A stretch of 6,303 bases of DNA from Candidatus Omnitrophota bacterium. GTDB taxonomy: Bacteria > Omnitrophota > Gorgyraeia > Gygaellales > Profunditerraquicolaceae. Within the stretch, counting starts at the first letter, position 1. Each line of letters opens with the position of its first letter. A model generated the notes under the pieces. It was given only the letters and a program-made list of their open reading frames with translations. It was not told where the DNA came from and did no database searches. The stretch is taken from positions 1 through 6,303 of the forward strand of contig JAUYDL010000019.1 of assembly GCA_030691865.1 (NCBI GenBank). The letters run 5' to 3'. Shown piece by piece: positions 1 through 5,969 of this stretch. The position numbers were made by a program, and so were the translations under genes.

Positions 1-404
1 GCCGAAGCCTTAACTTTTGGCGCTTCAGCTTTTTTAACGACTGGTGCTTGATTTGATCTCTTCTTTCCTTTTCTAGTGCGTGCATTTGTACGTGTCCGCT
101 GCCCTCTGACCGGCAGGCCTTTTTTATGCCGCATCCCTCTCCATGAACCAATATCCATCAAGCGCTTAATATTCTGAGATATATCACGCCGCAAGTCACC
201 TTCAACCCTCAAAGGCCCTTTTTGCAGGATTTGAGTAATCCGCGAAACTTCTTCTTCGCTTAAATCTTTAGCCCGTTTATCCGGATTAATCCTGGCCTCT
301 TTAAGTACAACATTAGACATGGCCCGGCCTATCCCATATAAATAAGTAAGGGCAATCTCAATTCTTTTCTCTTTAGGTATATCAACACCGATAATTCTTG
401 GCAT
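1..404 (-). CDS. rpsM: 30S ribosomal protein S13, incomplete at the C-terminus, with a tail extension
   Basis: S13 sits in the 30S head and contacts the P-site tRNA and the central protuberance of the 50S. From the ATG at 404 there are 134 codons open to the left edge with no stop. The start MPRIIGVDIPKEKRIEIALT is typical, then YLYGIGRAMS (21-30), a helical middle, GSWRGMRHKKGLPVRGQRTR (86-105) and TNARTRKGKK (106-115), where most S13 proteins end (about 115-125 aa). Here the frame goes on with a Pro/Ala/Lys/Val-rich tail (RSNQAPVVKKAEAPKVKAS) past the window. An AGGGAG about 5 nt before the ATG supports the start. It is the first gene of the alpha-operon part, 18 nt after rpmJ; rpsK would be expected next, outside the window. 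Confidence 0.95.
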   Translation of the reverse strand, partial: MPRIIGVDIPKEKRIEIALTYLYGIGRAMSNVVLKEARINPDKRAKDLSEEEVSRITQILQKGPLRVEGDLRRDISQNIKRLMDIGSWRGMRHKKGLPVRGQRTRTNARTRKGKKRSNQAPVVKKAEAPKVKAS

Positions 405-422
405 ATCCGCTCCCTGCCTTCC

Positions 423-536
423 TTAACCTTGTCTCTGTTTATGTTTAGTAGTAACGCAAATAACCCGCACCACCCCTCTTCTTTTTATTATTTTACACTT
501 GTCGCAAATTTTACGAATCGAAGCTTTTACTTTCAC
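423..536 (-). CDS. rpmJ: 50S ribosomal protein L36, zinc-type
   Basis: This small gene encodes 37 residues starting at GTG (536-534) and ending with TAA (425-423). The protein begins (M)KVKASIRKICDKC and ends TTKHKQRQG, a textbook L36. Zinc ligands are Cys11, Cys14, Cys27 and His32, the standard Cys3-His ribbon. L36 binds 23S rRNA near the GTPase-associated region of the 50S subunit. The start is forced by the family N-terminus MKVK and exact 37-aa length: there is no ATG at this position, and a GGGUGAG about 8 nt upstream, inside the end of infA, acts as SD. The gene starts 1 nt past the infA stop. It is followed 18 nt later by rpsM, as in most bacteria. Confidence 0.95.
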   Translation of the reverse strand: MKVKASIRKICDKCKIIKRRGVVRVICVTTKHKQRQG

Positions 537-537
537 T

Positions 538-756
538 TTATCTCACCCGAAAAGTAATTCTCCCTCGGCTTAGATCATAAGGAGAAAGTTCTAATTTAAC
601 TTTATCACCCGGAATAATCCTGATAAAATTCATGCGCATCTTTCCTGAAACATGCGCCAACACTACATGCCCATTTTCAAGTTGGACCTTAAACATGGCA
701 TTGGGCAGCGCTTCAATAATTTTTCCTTCTGTCTCAATTAATTCTTCTTTAGGCAT
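538..756 (-). CDS. infA: Translation initiation factor IF-1
   Basis: IF-1 is a small OB-fold protein that binds the 30S A site during initiation. The full motif set is present: PKEELIETEG at the start, LPNAMFKVQLENGHVVLAHV, SGKMRMNFIRIIPGDKV, and LSPYDLSRGRITFRVR at the end. I chose the ATG at 756, giving 72 aa, because MPKEELIETEG aligns with the usual MAKEDxIExxG opening and 72 aa is the standard length. A GTG at 771 in the same frame would add five residues (MLKHQ) and give 77 aa. Neither start has a visible SD, which is unusual for a highly expressed gene; the palindrome between map and infA sits just upstream and may have displaced the original site. The stop lies 1 nt before the rpmJ GTG start. 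Confidence 0.96.
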   Translation of the reverse strand: MPKEELIETEGKIIEALPNAMFKVQLENGHVVLAHVSGKMRMNFIRIIPGDKVKLELSPYDLSRGRITFRVR

Positions 757-775
757 TTGATGTTTGAGCACTTAT

Positions 776-803
776 GTAGAGACGCAAATTTTTGCGTCTC
801 TAC
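776..803. repeat. 28-bp perfect palindrome in the map-infA gap
   Basis: The arms are GTAGAGACGCAAA (776-788) and TTTGCGTCTCTAC (791-803) on the plus strand: 13 bp of perfect complementarity with two T bases at the centre. It begins at the base right after the map stop and ends 4 nt before the first possible infA start, so it makes up almost the whole gap. As RNA it would form a strong hairpin of about 11-13 bp. It is not followed by a U-tract, so it is not a typical terminator. GTAGAGACG...CGTCTCTAC palindromes are, from memory, widespread small repeats in cyanobacteria and other environmental bacteria; a mobile REP/MITE-like origin is inferred. Confidence 0.85.
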
Positions 804-1550
804 CTACACCTTAGTCAATATTACCGGCCCCTTATTCGTGACCGCTACCGTGTGTTCAAAATGCGCTGACGGGGCGCCATCCGCCGTCACCGCCGTCCAG
901 CCATTTTCAATGATCTTGCACTCCCAACTGCCAAGATTAATCATTGGCTCAATAGCTAAAACCATTCCGCTTTTTAAAAGTGGCCCTAAACCTGGCCTGC
1001 CAAAATTAGGAATTTCCGGTTCCTCATGTAAGGCAGTTCCGATACCATGCCCCACAAACTGCCGGACTACCGAAAACCCTTGAGCCTCTACAAAACTTTG
1101 AATGCTATGAGAAATATCAGTTAAATAATTTCCAACTTGCGCCTGTTTGATTCCGATATCTAAAGACTGCTTGGCTACGGCAATTAACTTTAATCTATCA
1201 GTCTCTACTTTACCCACCGGTAAAGTCACTGCCATATCCGAAAAAAAACCCTCGTAATTTACACCTAAATCTATGCTTACGATATCCCCTTCTAAAATTA
1301 CTCTTGGGCCCGGAACTCCATGCACAATCTCTTCGTTTACGGAAACGCAAGCTGACCCCGGAAAACCTTTATAGCCTTTAAAAGCTGCCAACGCCTTTTC
1401 CTTGCGAATTAACTCTGCACTCAAAAGATCAATATCCAGAGTAGTCATTCCTGGCCGCAGGCTAGCTTGCAATTTTTGCATAACAGAAGCCAAAATTACT
1501 CCTGAGCGCTTAAGCATGGTTAAATCTTTTTGCGACTTCAGGGGTATCAT
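804..1550 (-). CDS. map: Methionine aminopeptidase, type I
   Basis: This 248-residue cytosolic metalloenzyme removes the initiator Met from new proteins after deformylation. The pita-bread fold residues are all present: His77 (VHGVPG), metal ligands Asp94 (SIDLGV) and Asp105 (FFSDMAVT), His168 (FVGHGIGTALHEEP), second-shell His175, Glu201 (AIEPM) and Glu232 (AHFEHTVAVT). There is no type II insert and no N-terminal zinc-finger extension, so it is the short bacterial form (E. coli 264 aa). The start MIPLKSQKDL at 1550 matches the usual MIxxKsxxEI opening. The ATG abuts the adk stop and no clear SD is visible, suggesting reinitiation. Just past its TAG stop (806-804) lies a perfect palindrome that fills the gap to infA. 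Confidence 0.98.
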   Translation of the reverse strand: MIPLKSQKDLTMLKRSGVILASVMQKLQASLRPGMTTLDIDLLSAELIRKEKALAAFKGYKGFPGSACVSVNEEIVHGVPGPRVILEGDIVSIDLGVNYEGFFSDMAVTLPVGKVETDRLKLIAVAKQSLDIGIKQAQVGNYLTDISHSIQSFVEAQGFSVVRQFVGHGIGTALHEEPEIPNFGRPGLGPLLKSGMVLAIEPMINLGSWECKIIENGWTAVTADGAPSAHFEHTVAVTNKGPVILTKV

Positions 1551-2198
1551 TTAAACTTCTGTGCTTAACTCAATAATCTGTTTCAAAACCACTTCCACTT
1601 CTAAATCCGCATTCAAGCTATGTAGTTTTTTTGCTTTTTTATAGTACTCTATCAAAGAAGCAACTTGTTGTTTATAAACTTCCAGGCGCTTACGCACCGT
1701 TATTTCATTATCATCAGAACGCTGATACAGGGACCCCTGGCAGCTATCGCATAAGCCTTTTACTTTAGGGGGCATGTTAGTGGTGTGGAAATTCGCTCCG
1801 CACTTAGAGCAGACTAATCGCCCCGTAAGCCGCTTGATAATTACCTGGTCACTAGAGTCCAAATAAACAACTAGGTCTACGGCTAAGCCCTTAGGCGCCA
1901 AAATTTCATCTAAAGAATAAGCCTGAGACAAGGTCCTGGGATAACCATCTAAAATAAAACCTTTTTTTATATCCGGATTATTGAAACGCTCATCAAGCAT
2001 TTTGGCAACTAAATCATCCGGCACCAGTAATCCTTTTTCCATGATCCCTTTGGCTCCTCTGCCCAAATCCGTATCATCTTTAACATTCTGCCTTAAGATA
2101 TCCCCGGTTGAGATATGCGGCAGTCCTAATTTTTCTGCCAGCCTTTTTGCCTGGGTACCCTTACCTGACCCCGGAGGGCCTAAAAGCACCAAATGCAT
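1551..2198 (-). CDS. adk: Adenylate kinase, long form with zinc-type lid
   Basis: This 215-residue cytosolic enzyme interconverts ATP + AMP and 2 ADP. The P-loop GPPGSGKGT lies at residues 7-15, the AMP-binding region contains STGDILR (30-36), and the DGYPRT motif (84-89) carries Arg88. The long lid domain (about 125-165) has four cysteines in two CxxC pairs, Cys130/Cys133 and Cys150/Cys153, the zinc-binding arrangement of many Gram-positive and other bacterial enzymes, unlike the E. coli lid. The conserved DDNEITVRKRLEVY (162-175) follows. The ATG at 2198 overlaps the secY stop (TAATG) and an AGGGAG sits 6 nt upstream, so the start is firm and coupling to secY is likely. The stop TAA directly abuts the map ATG. 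No defect is seen. Confidence 0.98.
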   Translation of the reverse strand: MHLVLLGPPGSGKGTQAKRLAEKLGLPHISTGDILRQNVKDDTDLGRGAKGIMEKGLLVPDDLVAKMLDERFNNPDIKKGFILDGYPRTLSQAYSLDEILAPKGLAVDLVVYLDSSDQVIIKRLTGRLVCSKCGANFHTTNMPPKVKGLCDSCQGSLYQRSDDNEITVRKRLEVYKQQVASLIEYYKKAKKLHSLNADLEVEVVLKQIIELSTEV

Positions 2199-3544
2199 TA
2201 TCTTCTCCCTCTAATCTGCCCACTTTTGATAAAACCTTCATAATGGTGTGTCAACAAATGCGATTCAATCTGCTTTAAAGTATCCAGCATAACACCCACA
2301 ATAATCAAAACCCCGGTCCCTCCGAAAAATGAAGCCACCAGATATGGCACCTTTAACCAAGCCATAATAAAGTCCGGAAAAATAGCAATAACGGCAATAA
2401 AACTTGCACCCGCCAAAGTAATCCTGGTCATTACAAAATCCAGAAATTCCGCCGTGGGTGTCCCGGGCCGAATTCCGGGAATAAAGCCCCCGTACTTCTT
2501 CATATTTTCGGCTAAATCATTCGGATTAAAAACAATGGCAGTATAAAAATAACAAAAGAAAATTATCAAAAGAGCATAGACTACCGAATAAAGAACCTGT
2601 CCCCGAATTAAACTCTGAGCAAAACGCTGAAAACCCGGATTAGGAATAAAAGATGCCAGGGTTGCCGGAAACAAAATAATTGACTGGGCAAAGATAATGG
2701 CGATAACTCCGGAGGTATCTACCTTAAGCGGTATATAAGTGCTTTGACCTCCGTAAATCTTACGCCCCACGATGCGCCGGGCATATTGCACAGGAATCTT
2801 TCTTACACCTTGAGTAATTAAAATTACCGAAAAAACCACACCAACCAGCAAAACAGCCATAATTAACAAGGTAATCGGCTGAATCTGCCTGCGGCTGGCA
2901 GCAAAAGGTGAAATTAAAACAAAAAGCTGATTAAGCGCTGTAGGAATCCGCGAAATAATACCGGCGGTAATTACCAAAGAAATACCGTTACCGATACCCC
3001 GCTCCTGGATCTGCTCACCCAGCCACATAATAAAGATCGTTCCGGTAGTCAACGTGAGAACCGTTAAGATCCGAAATCCCCACCCCGGATGCATGACAAT
3101 CTGCAGCCCCTCAAAACGCGCCGGATTTTCAAGCCAAAGAGCGATAAAGAAGGATTGCACAACCGAAAGTAAAACTGTCCCGTAACGCGTAAATTGGTTA
3201 ATCTTCTCATATCCGGATTTACCCTCTTTGGCCATTTTCTCAAAAGCCGGTATAACTGCCGTAAGTAACTGCATGATAATCGAGGATGAGATGTAGGGCA
3301 TGATCCCCAGTGCAAAGATAGTTAAGCGTTCCATAGCGCCGCCGGAAAACATGTTAATTATGCCAAAGAGCGTACCACCTTGAGTTTTAGCAATCCGGGC
3401 AAAAAAATCTGCCAAGGCAGCCCCATCAATGCCGGGGGTAGGAATATAGCAACCCACGCGGTAAACCGCAATCAGAGCGCCGGTAATAATTAATCGTCTT
3501 TTTAAATCTGGAATCTTAAAAGCATTAACCAGTGCATTAAACAT
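2198..3544 (-). CDS. secY: Protein translocase subunit SecY
   Basis: This 448-residue protein is the central channel of the SecYEG translocon in the inner membrane, which exports and inserts proteins with SecA or the ribosome. About ten membrane segments can be placed: roughly 16-34, 73-95, 121-138, 157-175, 187-208, 223-245, 278-298, 316-338, 372-391 and 399-421. The plug region (about 57-70, GTLFGIINMFSGGAMERLTI) follows TM1. The cytosolic loop between TM6 and TM7 has the conserved RKIPVQYARRIVGRK (248-262) and the next has KKYGGFIPGIRPGTPT (349-364) with Arg359, the counterpart of a functionally key arginine in E. coli SecY. Length is normal. The ATG at 3544 directly follows the rplO stop with no gap, with only a distant GGAGGU in rplO. 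The stop TAA overlaps the adk ATG by one base. Confidence 0.98.
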   Translation of the reverse strand: MFNALVNAFKIPDLKRRLIITGALIAVYRVGCYIPTPGIDGAALADFFARIAKTQGGTLFGIINMFSGGAMERLTIFALGIMPYISSSIIMQLLTAVIPAFEKMAKEGKSGYEKINQFTRYGTVLLSVVQSFFIALWLENPARFEGLQIVMHPGWGFRILTVLTLTTGTIFIMWLGEQIQERGIGNGISLVITAGIISRIPTALNQLFVLISPFAASRRQIQPITLLIMAVLLVGVVFSVILITQGVRKIPVQYARRIVGRKIYGGQSTYIPLKVDTSGVIAIIFAQSIILFPATLASFIPNPGFQRFAQSLIRGQVLYSVVYALLIIFFCYFYTAIVFNPNDLAENMKKYGGFIPGIRPGTPTAEFLDFVMTRITLAGASFIAVIAIFPDFIMAWLKVPYLVASFFGGTGVLIIVGVMLDTLKQIESHLLTHHYEGFIKSGQIRGRR

Positions 3545-4153
3545 CTATGTATGAATAATCTCTGTTTTACCTCCAGCAGCGATAATCTCGGCAGATGCAC
3601 GTTTTGAAAATGCATGCGCCTGGATAGTCACCGCATTCGAAATAGAGCCATTCCCCAATATTTTAATTAAGGCAGACTCATCACGGATTAAACCATTTGC
3701 TTTTAAAAGAAGGGGCGTAATGGTAGTTTCTTTAATTGAATTTAAATCGCCAAGATTGACAATCTGATAAACTTTCTTAAAATTACTTACAAATCCGCGT
3801 TTAGGCATCCTGCGAATAAGCGGTGACTGGCCTCCTTCAAAACCTAAATAAAAATGCCTGCCGGCACGGGAGGTTTGCCCTTTACTTCCCCGGGTAGAGG
3901 TCTTACCATGTCCGGAGCTGGAACCGCGGCCCAGATATTTTCTCTTTTTATGCGAACCAAAAGGGCTCTTAAGATTAGATAAAGAAACCACGTTGACCAA
4001 GGCCTTCTCTTTAACCTCCTTAGAAACTATTCTTTTGGCAGTTTTCTTAACTACTGCTTTTTTTCCGCCGGAGGCGGATCCGCCTGCGGCGGAAACCTTC
4101 CCTATTAGGGGTTTTTTAACTGTGTGTTTTACCACAGATTTTTTTTCTTTCAT
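3545..4153 (-). CDS. rplO: 50S ribosomal protein L15 with a long basic N-terminal extension
   Basis: L15 is a late-assembling large-subunit protein that threads a basic arm into 23S rRNA. The core is clear: LSNLKSPFGSHKKRKYLGRG (about 58-77), the glycine-rich GSSSGHGKTSTRGSKGQ (77-93), GFEGGQSPLIRRMPKRGF (104-121), and KILGNGSISNAVTIQAHAFS (164-183) with a final AAGG. The frame is 202 aa from the ATG at 4153, while L15 is normally about 145-150 aa; the excess is an N-terminal tail of about 50 residues rich in Lys, Val and Ala that includes a 34-bp palindrome encoding SAAGGSASGG (21-30). No SD precedes the ATG at 4153, but a perfect AAGGAGGU lies inside the frame before in-frame TTG (codon 52) and GTG (codon 55). 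Starting at codon 55 would give 148 aa, the canonical size. The true start is therefore uncertain. The stop abuts the secY ATG with no gap. Confidence 0.95.
   Translation of the reverse strand: MKEKKSVVKHTVKKPLIGKVSAAGGSASGGKKAVVKKTAKRIVSKEVKEKALVNVVSLSNLKSPFGSHKKRKYLGRGSSSGHGKTSTRGSKGQTSRAGRHFYLGFEGGQSPLIRRMPKRGFVSNFKKVYQIVNLGDLNSIKETTITPLLLKANGLIRDESALIKILGNGSISNAVTIQAHAFSKRASAEIIAAGGKTEIIHT
4014..4021 (-). promoter_or_regulatory. Perfect internal Shine-Dalgarno in the 5' part of rplO
   Basis: The transcript reads AAGGAGGU at 4021-4014, a full match to the anti-SD of 16S rRNA, inside codons 45-47 of the long rplO frame. In-frame TTG (4000-3998) follows 13 nt later and GTG (3991-3989) 22 nt later. 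The first spacing is longer than usual and the second much longer; a weaker GAGAAGG (4009-4003) lies closer to the TTG. It may mark the real or a second start of L15, or may be chance from Lys-Glu-Val codons. Confidence 0.45.
4062..4095. repeat. 34-bp near-perfect palindrome inside rplO
   Basis: The plus-strand arms are TTTCCGCCGGAGGCGGA (4062-4078) and TCCGCCTGCGGCGGAAA (4079-4095). They are perfect inverted copies except for one pair (4071/4086, G opposite G), centred on GGATCC. It is far more GC-rich than its surroundings. It lies in frame and encodes small residues (Ser, Ala, Gly) of L15 residues 20-31, with lysine-rich sequence on both sides. The shape is that of a small mobile palindromic element that inserted into a gene without breaking the frame. 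Related GGCGGATCCGCC-type palindromes recur in genomes of several uncultured bacteria, as far as I recall; that needs a search. Confidence 0.8.
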
Positions 4154-4160
4154 TTTAATT

Positions 4161-4613
4161 TTAGGGCTTAAGGTTCATTAAACCCTGCATCGTAGCTTTA
4201 ATAACATTGATCGGATTATTTGATTTTAAACATTTAGTAAGTATATCTTTAATCCCGGCGGCTTCACAGATTGCGCGCACCGGGCCTGCCGCAATAACGC
4301 CCGTACCTTCTGATGCCGGCTTAAGCATTACCAAAGCCGCTCCAAATTTCCCGATTATTTCGTGAGGAATAGTCGAACCCTCCAAAGGAATTTTAAACAG
4401 GCTCTTCTTGGCCTTAGTTAAAGATTTGCGAATAGCTTCGGCAACTTCATTGGCTTTATCCAGGGCAAAACCTACTCTGCCTTTAGTATCACCGACAACC
4501 ACCAAAGCGCTAAAATGCAATTTCTTTCCGCCTTTGGTTACCTTAGTAACGCGATTTATACTGATAACTTTTTCGATTAAATCTGACTGCTGTCCAATGT
4601 TTAATTCACGCAT
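4161..4613 (-). CDS. rpsE: 30S ribosomal protein S5
   Basis: This 150-residue protein is S5, which lines the mRNA entry channel with S3 and S4 and affects decoding accuracy. It has the N-terminal dsRNA-binding-like domain (about 9-75) with the block INRVTKVTKGGKKLHFSALV followed by VVGD. The C-terminal domain runs about 84-147 with GKFGAALVMLKPASEGTGVI and then AAGPVRAICEAAGI. The length is within the family range, a little shorter than the E. coli protein (about 167 aa). The ATG at 4613 is 3 nt after the rplR stop, and purine-rich AAAGGUGG and GGAG stretches in the end of rplR can act as SD. The next gene is rplO only 7 nt downstream, so the usual rpmD gene between them is missing. Confidence 0.97.
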   Translation of the reverse strand: MRELNIGQQSDLIEKVISINRVTKVTKGGKKLHFSALVVVGDTKGRVGFALDKANEVAEAIRKSLTKAKKSLFKIPLEGSTIPHEIIGKFGAALVMLKPASEGTGVIAAGPVRAICEAAGIKDILTKCLKSNNPINVIKATMQGLMNLKP

Positions 4614-4616
4614 AAT

Positions 4617-4976
4617 TTAAAACTCCATTCCACCTTTTCTTAATGCCTCGGCAAAAGATTTAATCCTGCCGTGATAAAGATATCCTGCTCGGTCAAAAAT
4701 TACTTTGCTTACCCCTTTTTCCTTGGCTTCTTTAGCAAATAATTCCCCAAAGAGTACCGCTGATTTAAGATTACCCGCACTGGTAAACTTTTGCTTTATT
4801 GCCTTATCTTTAGTAGAAAGAGAAAATAAAACCTCACCCACGGTATCATCTAATACCTGCGCCGAAATATTCTTTAAAGAGCGGTGCACAACCAAGCGCG
4901 GCTTCTCTTTGGTGCCCAACATCCTCATCTTTATTCTTTTATGCCTCTTTAGCCTTAACTCTTCTTTTTTTCTCAT
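4617..4976 (-). CDS. rplR: 50S ribosomal protein L18
   Basis: This 119-residue protein is L18 (family about 115-122), which binds 5S rRNA with L5 in the central protuberance. It has the expected basic N-terminal tail (first 24 residues rich in Lys/Arg), then KPRLVVHRSLKNISAQVLDD (25-44), the FDRAGYLYHGR block (94-104) and the closing EALRKGGMEF. The ATG at 4976 is 1 nt after the rplF stop. No strong SD is visible just before it, which suggests initiation by ribosomes finishing rplF. Its stop is 3 nt before the rpsE ATG. Length, motifs and position agree fully with L18. Confidence 0.97.
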   Translation of the reverse strand: MRKKEELRLKRHKRIKMRMLGTKEKPRLVVHRSLKNISAQVLDDTVGEVLFSLSTKDKAIKQKFTSAGNLKSAVLFGELFAKEAKEKGVSKVIFDRAGYLYHGRIKSFAEALRKGGMEF

Positions 4977-4977
4977 T

Positions 4978-5523
4978 TTATTTACCGGTTGCTTGTGCCT
5001 TTCCTATCTTCTTCTTCACATGCTCCCCTACAAAACGAATCCCTTTGCCCTTGTAGGGTTCAGGAGGATAAAATGCGCGAATCTCAGTTGCCACTTTTCC
5101 GATTAACTCTTTATCAATACCTTTAATCACTAGCTGTGTCGGCTTAGGAGTTTCGATTTTAATACCCGTGGGAATTACATAATTTACCGGATGCGAGAAA
5201 CCTAAAACCATATTCAATTTATCTCCGGCTACCGCTGCCTTAAATCCTACCCCGATAATCTCTAATTCCTTAAGATAACCCTGGGTTACTCCCACAATCA
5301 TATTTACAATAAGCGCACGAAACAATCCATGCAGGGATTTATCGATCTTAGTATTAGCTACCCTTTTTACCAGGAGCTGCCCATCTTTAATCTCTATACT
5401 GATCCGGTCGGATAGTTTCCGCTGAAGCTTGCCTTTGGGCCCCTCTACGCAAACGGATCCATCTTTAACTTGGATCTTCACATCTTTAGGTATCGCTACT
5501 AGTTTCTTTCCAATCCTAGACAT
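4978..5523 (-). CDS. rplF: 50S ribosomal protein L6
   Basis: This is a full-length L6 of 181 residues (family about 175-185). L6 sits near the GTPase-associated centre and the L7/L12 stalk base on the large subunit. The family start MSRIGKKLVAIPKDV is present, followed by GPKGKL (residues 28-33) and the two repeated L6 alpha/beta domains (about 1-80 and 82-172). The C-terminal signature PPEPYKGKGIRFVGE lies at about 153-167, and the tail is lysine-rich. The ATG at 5523 has an SD (UUAGGAGCUC) about 9 nt upstream, so the start is well supported. The stop lies 1 nt before the rplR start, so the two are probably translationally coupled. Nothing looks unusual. Confidence 0.97.
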   Translation of the reverse strand: MSRIGKKLVAIPKDVKIQVKDGSVCVEGPKGKLQRKLSDRISIEIKDGQLLVKRVANTKIDKSLHGLFRALIVNMIVGVTQGYLKELEIIGVGFKAAVAGDKLNMVLGFSHPVNYVIPTGIKIETPKPTQLVIKGIDKELIGKVATEIRAFYPPEPYKGKGIRFVGEHVKKKIGKAQATGK

Positions 5524-5549
5524 TAATGAGCTCCTAACTAATTTGTAGC

Positions 5550-5945
5550 TTACCAGATATAACCAATAACTTCGCCACCCACACCCAACTCCCTGGCTTC
5601 CTTATCGGTAATTACACCCTTAGAAGTAGAAATAATCGCTAGTCCCCTGCCGCGTAAAACTGTAGGAACCTTCTTACCTCTGACATAAACCCTTAAACCG
5701 GGTTTAGAAACTCGTTTAATATTACGAATCGCAGATTTACCCGCAATATATTTTAAATAAACCCTCACTACTCCCTGCTTTTTATCTTCAATCAGTTTAA
5801 AATTATCAATATATTCATTCTTTTTAAGAATGGCCATAATCGATTTTATGTTACCGGAGGCCGGAAGATCCACGGCATCCTTCTTAATCATTATGGCATT
5901 ACGTATGATTGTAAAAACATCTGCAATTAAATCTGTCCTGGACAT
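5550..5945 (-). CDS. rpsH: 30S ribosomal protein S8
   Basis: This is a full-length S8 of 131 residues, the normal size for the family. S8 is an early-assembling 30S protein that binds helix 21 of 16S rRNA. The N-terminus MSRTDLIADVFTIIRNA matches the family TDPIADxxTxIRNA start. The C-terminal half carries the conserved GLRVYV block and the signature GLAIISTSKGVITDKEAR (residues about 102-119), then the GGEVIGYIW ending. The start ATG at 5945 is set by an AGGAG six bases upstream. In E. coli, S8 represses spc operon translation by binding the operon mRNA; the structured gap just upstream here raises the question of a similar control, but no recognisable S8 site was established. A 26-nt gap separates its stop from the next gene, rplF. 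Confidence 0.97.
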   Translation of the reverse strand: MSRTDLIADVFTIIRNAIMIKKDAVDLPASGNIKSIMAILKKNEYIDNFKLIEDKKQGVVRVYLKYIAGKSAIRNIKRVSKPGLRVYVRGKKVPTVLRGRGLAIISTSKGVITDKEARELGVGGEVIGYIW

Positions 5946-5949
5946 TTAA

Positions 5950-5969
5950 CTCTCCTAGCCCACAAGGGC
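5950..5969 (-). promoter_or_regulatory. Short second hairpin followed by the rpsH ribosome binding site
   Basis: Immediately next to the larger hairpin, with no spacer, the transcript has GCCC-UUGU-GGGC (5969-5958), a 4-bp stem with a four-base loop. UAGGAGAG (5957-5950) follows directly. AGGAG lies 6 nt before the rpsH ATG, a near-ideal SD and one of the clearest in the window. The two stacked helices directly abutting the SD could influence access to the rpsH start. The 4-bp stem alone is weak and could be chance; the SD is firm. Confidence 0.6.

Noticed and set aside
776..803. Intrinsic terminator between map and infA
   Set aside because: The stem is strong, but the transcript continues AUAAGUG with no U-run, and essential infA, rpmJ and rpsM follow with no visible promoter of their own.
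757..1083. Plus-strand open frame of 108 codons
   Set aside because: It lies opposite the 3' half of map, whose catalytic motifs are complete; no recognisable domain and no SD, so it is a shadow.
2461..2480. Inverted repeat TCCCGGG...CCGGGA within secY
   Set aside because: It is short and encodes the conserved SecY loop around Pro-Gly-Ile-Arg-Pro-Gly, so codon constraint explains it.
3064..3315. Minus-strand open frame of 83 codons inside secY
   Set aside because: It is in another frame within an intact SecY, with no family motif; an overlapping shadow.
4014..4153. A remnant of rpmD fused to the front of rplO
   Set aside because: The extension is lysine-rich low-complexity sequence and shows none of the L30 pattern (for example the IG-xxxxQ/xTLxxLGL block), so it does not look like a degraded L30.
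4705..5106. Plus-strand open frame of 133 codons with hydrophobic stretches
   Set aside because: It is antisense to rplR and the end of rplF, both of which match their families end to end. The hydrophobic character comes from the complement of lysine/glutamate-rich codons.
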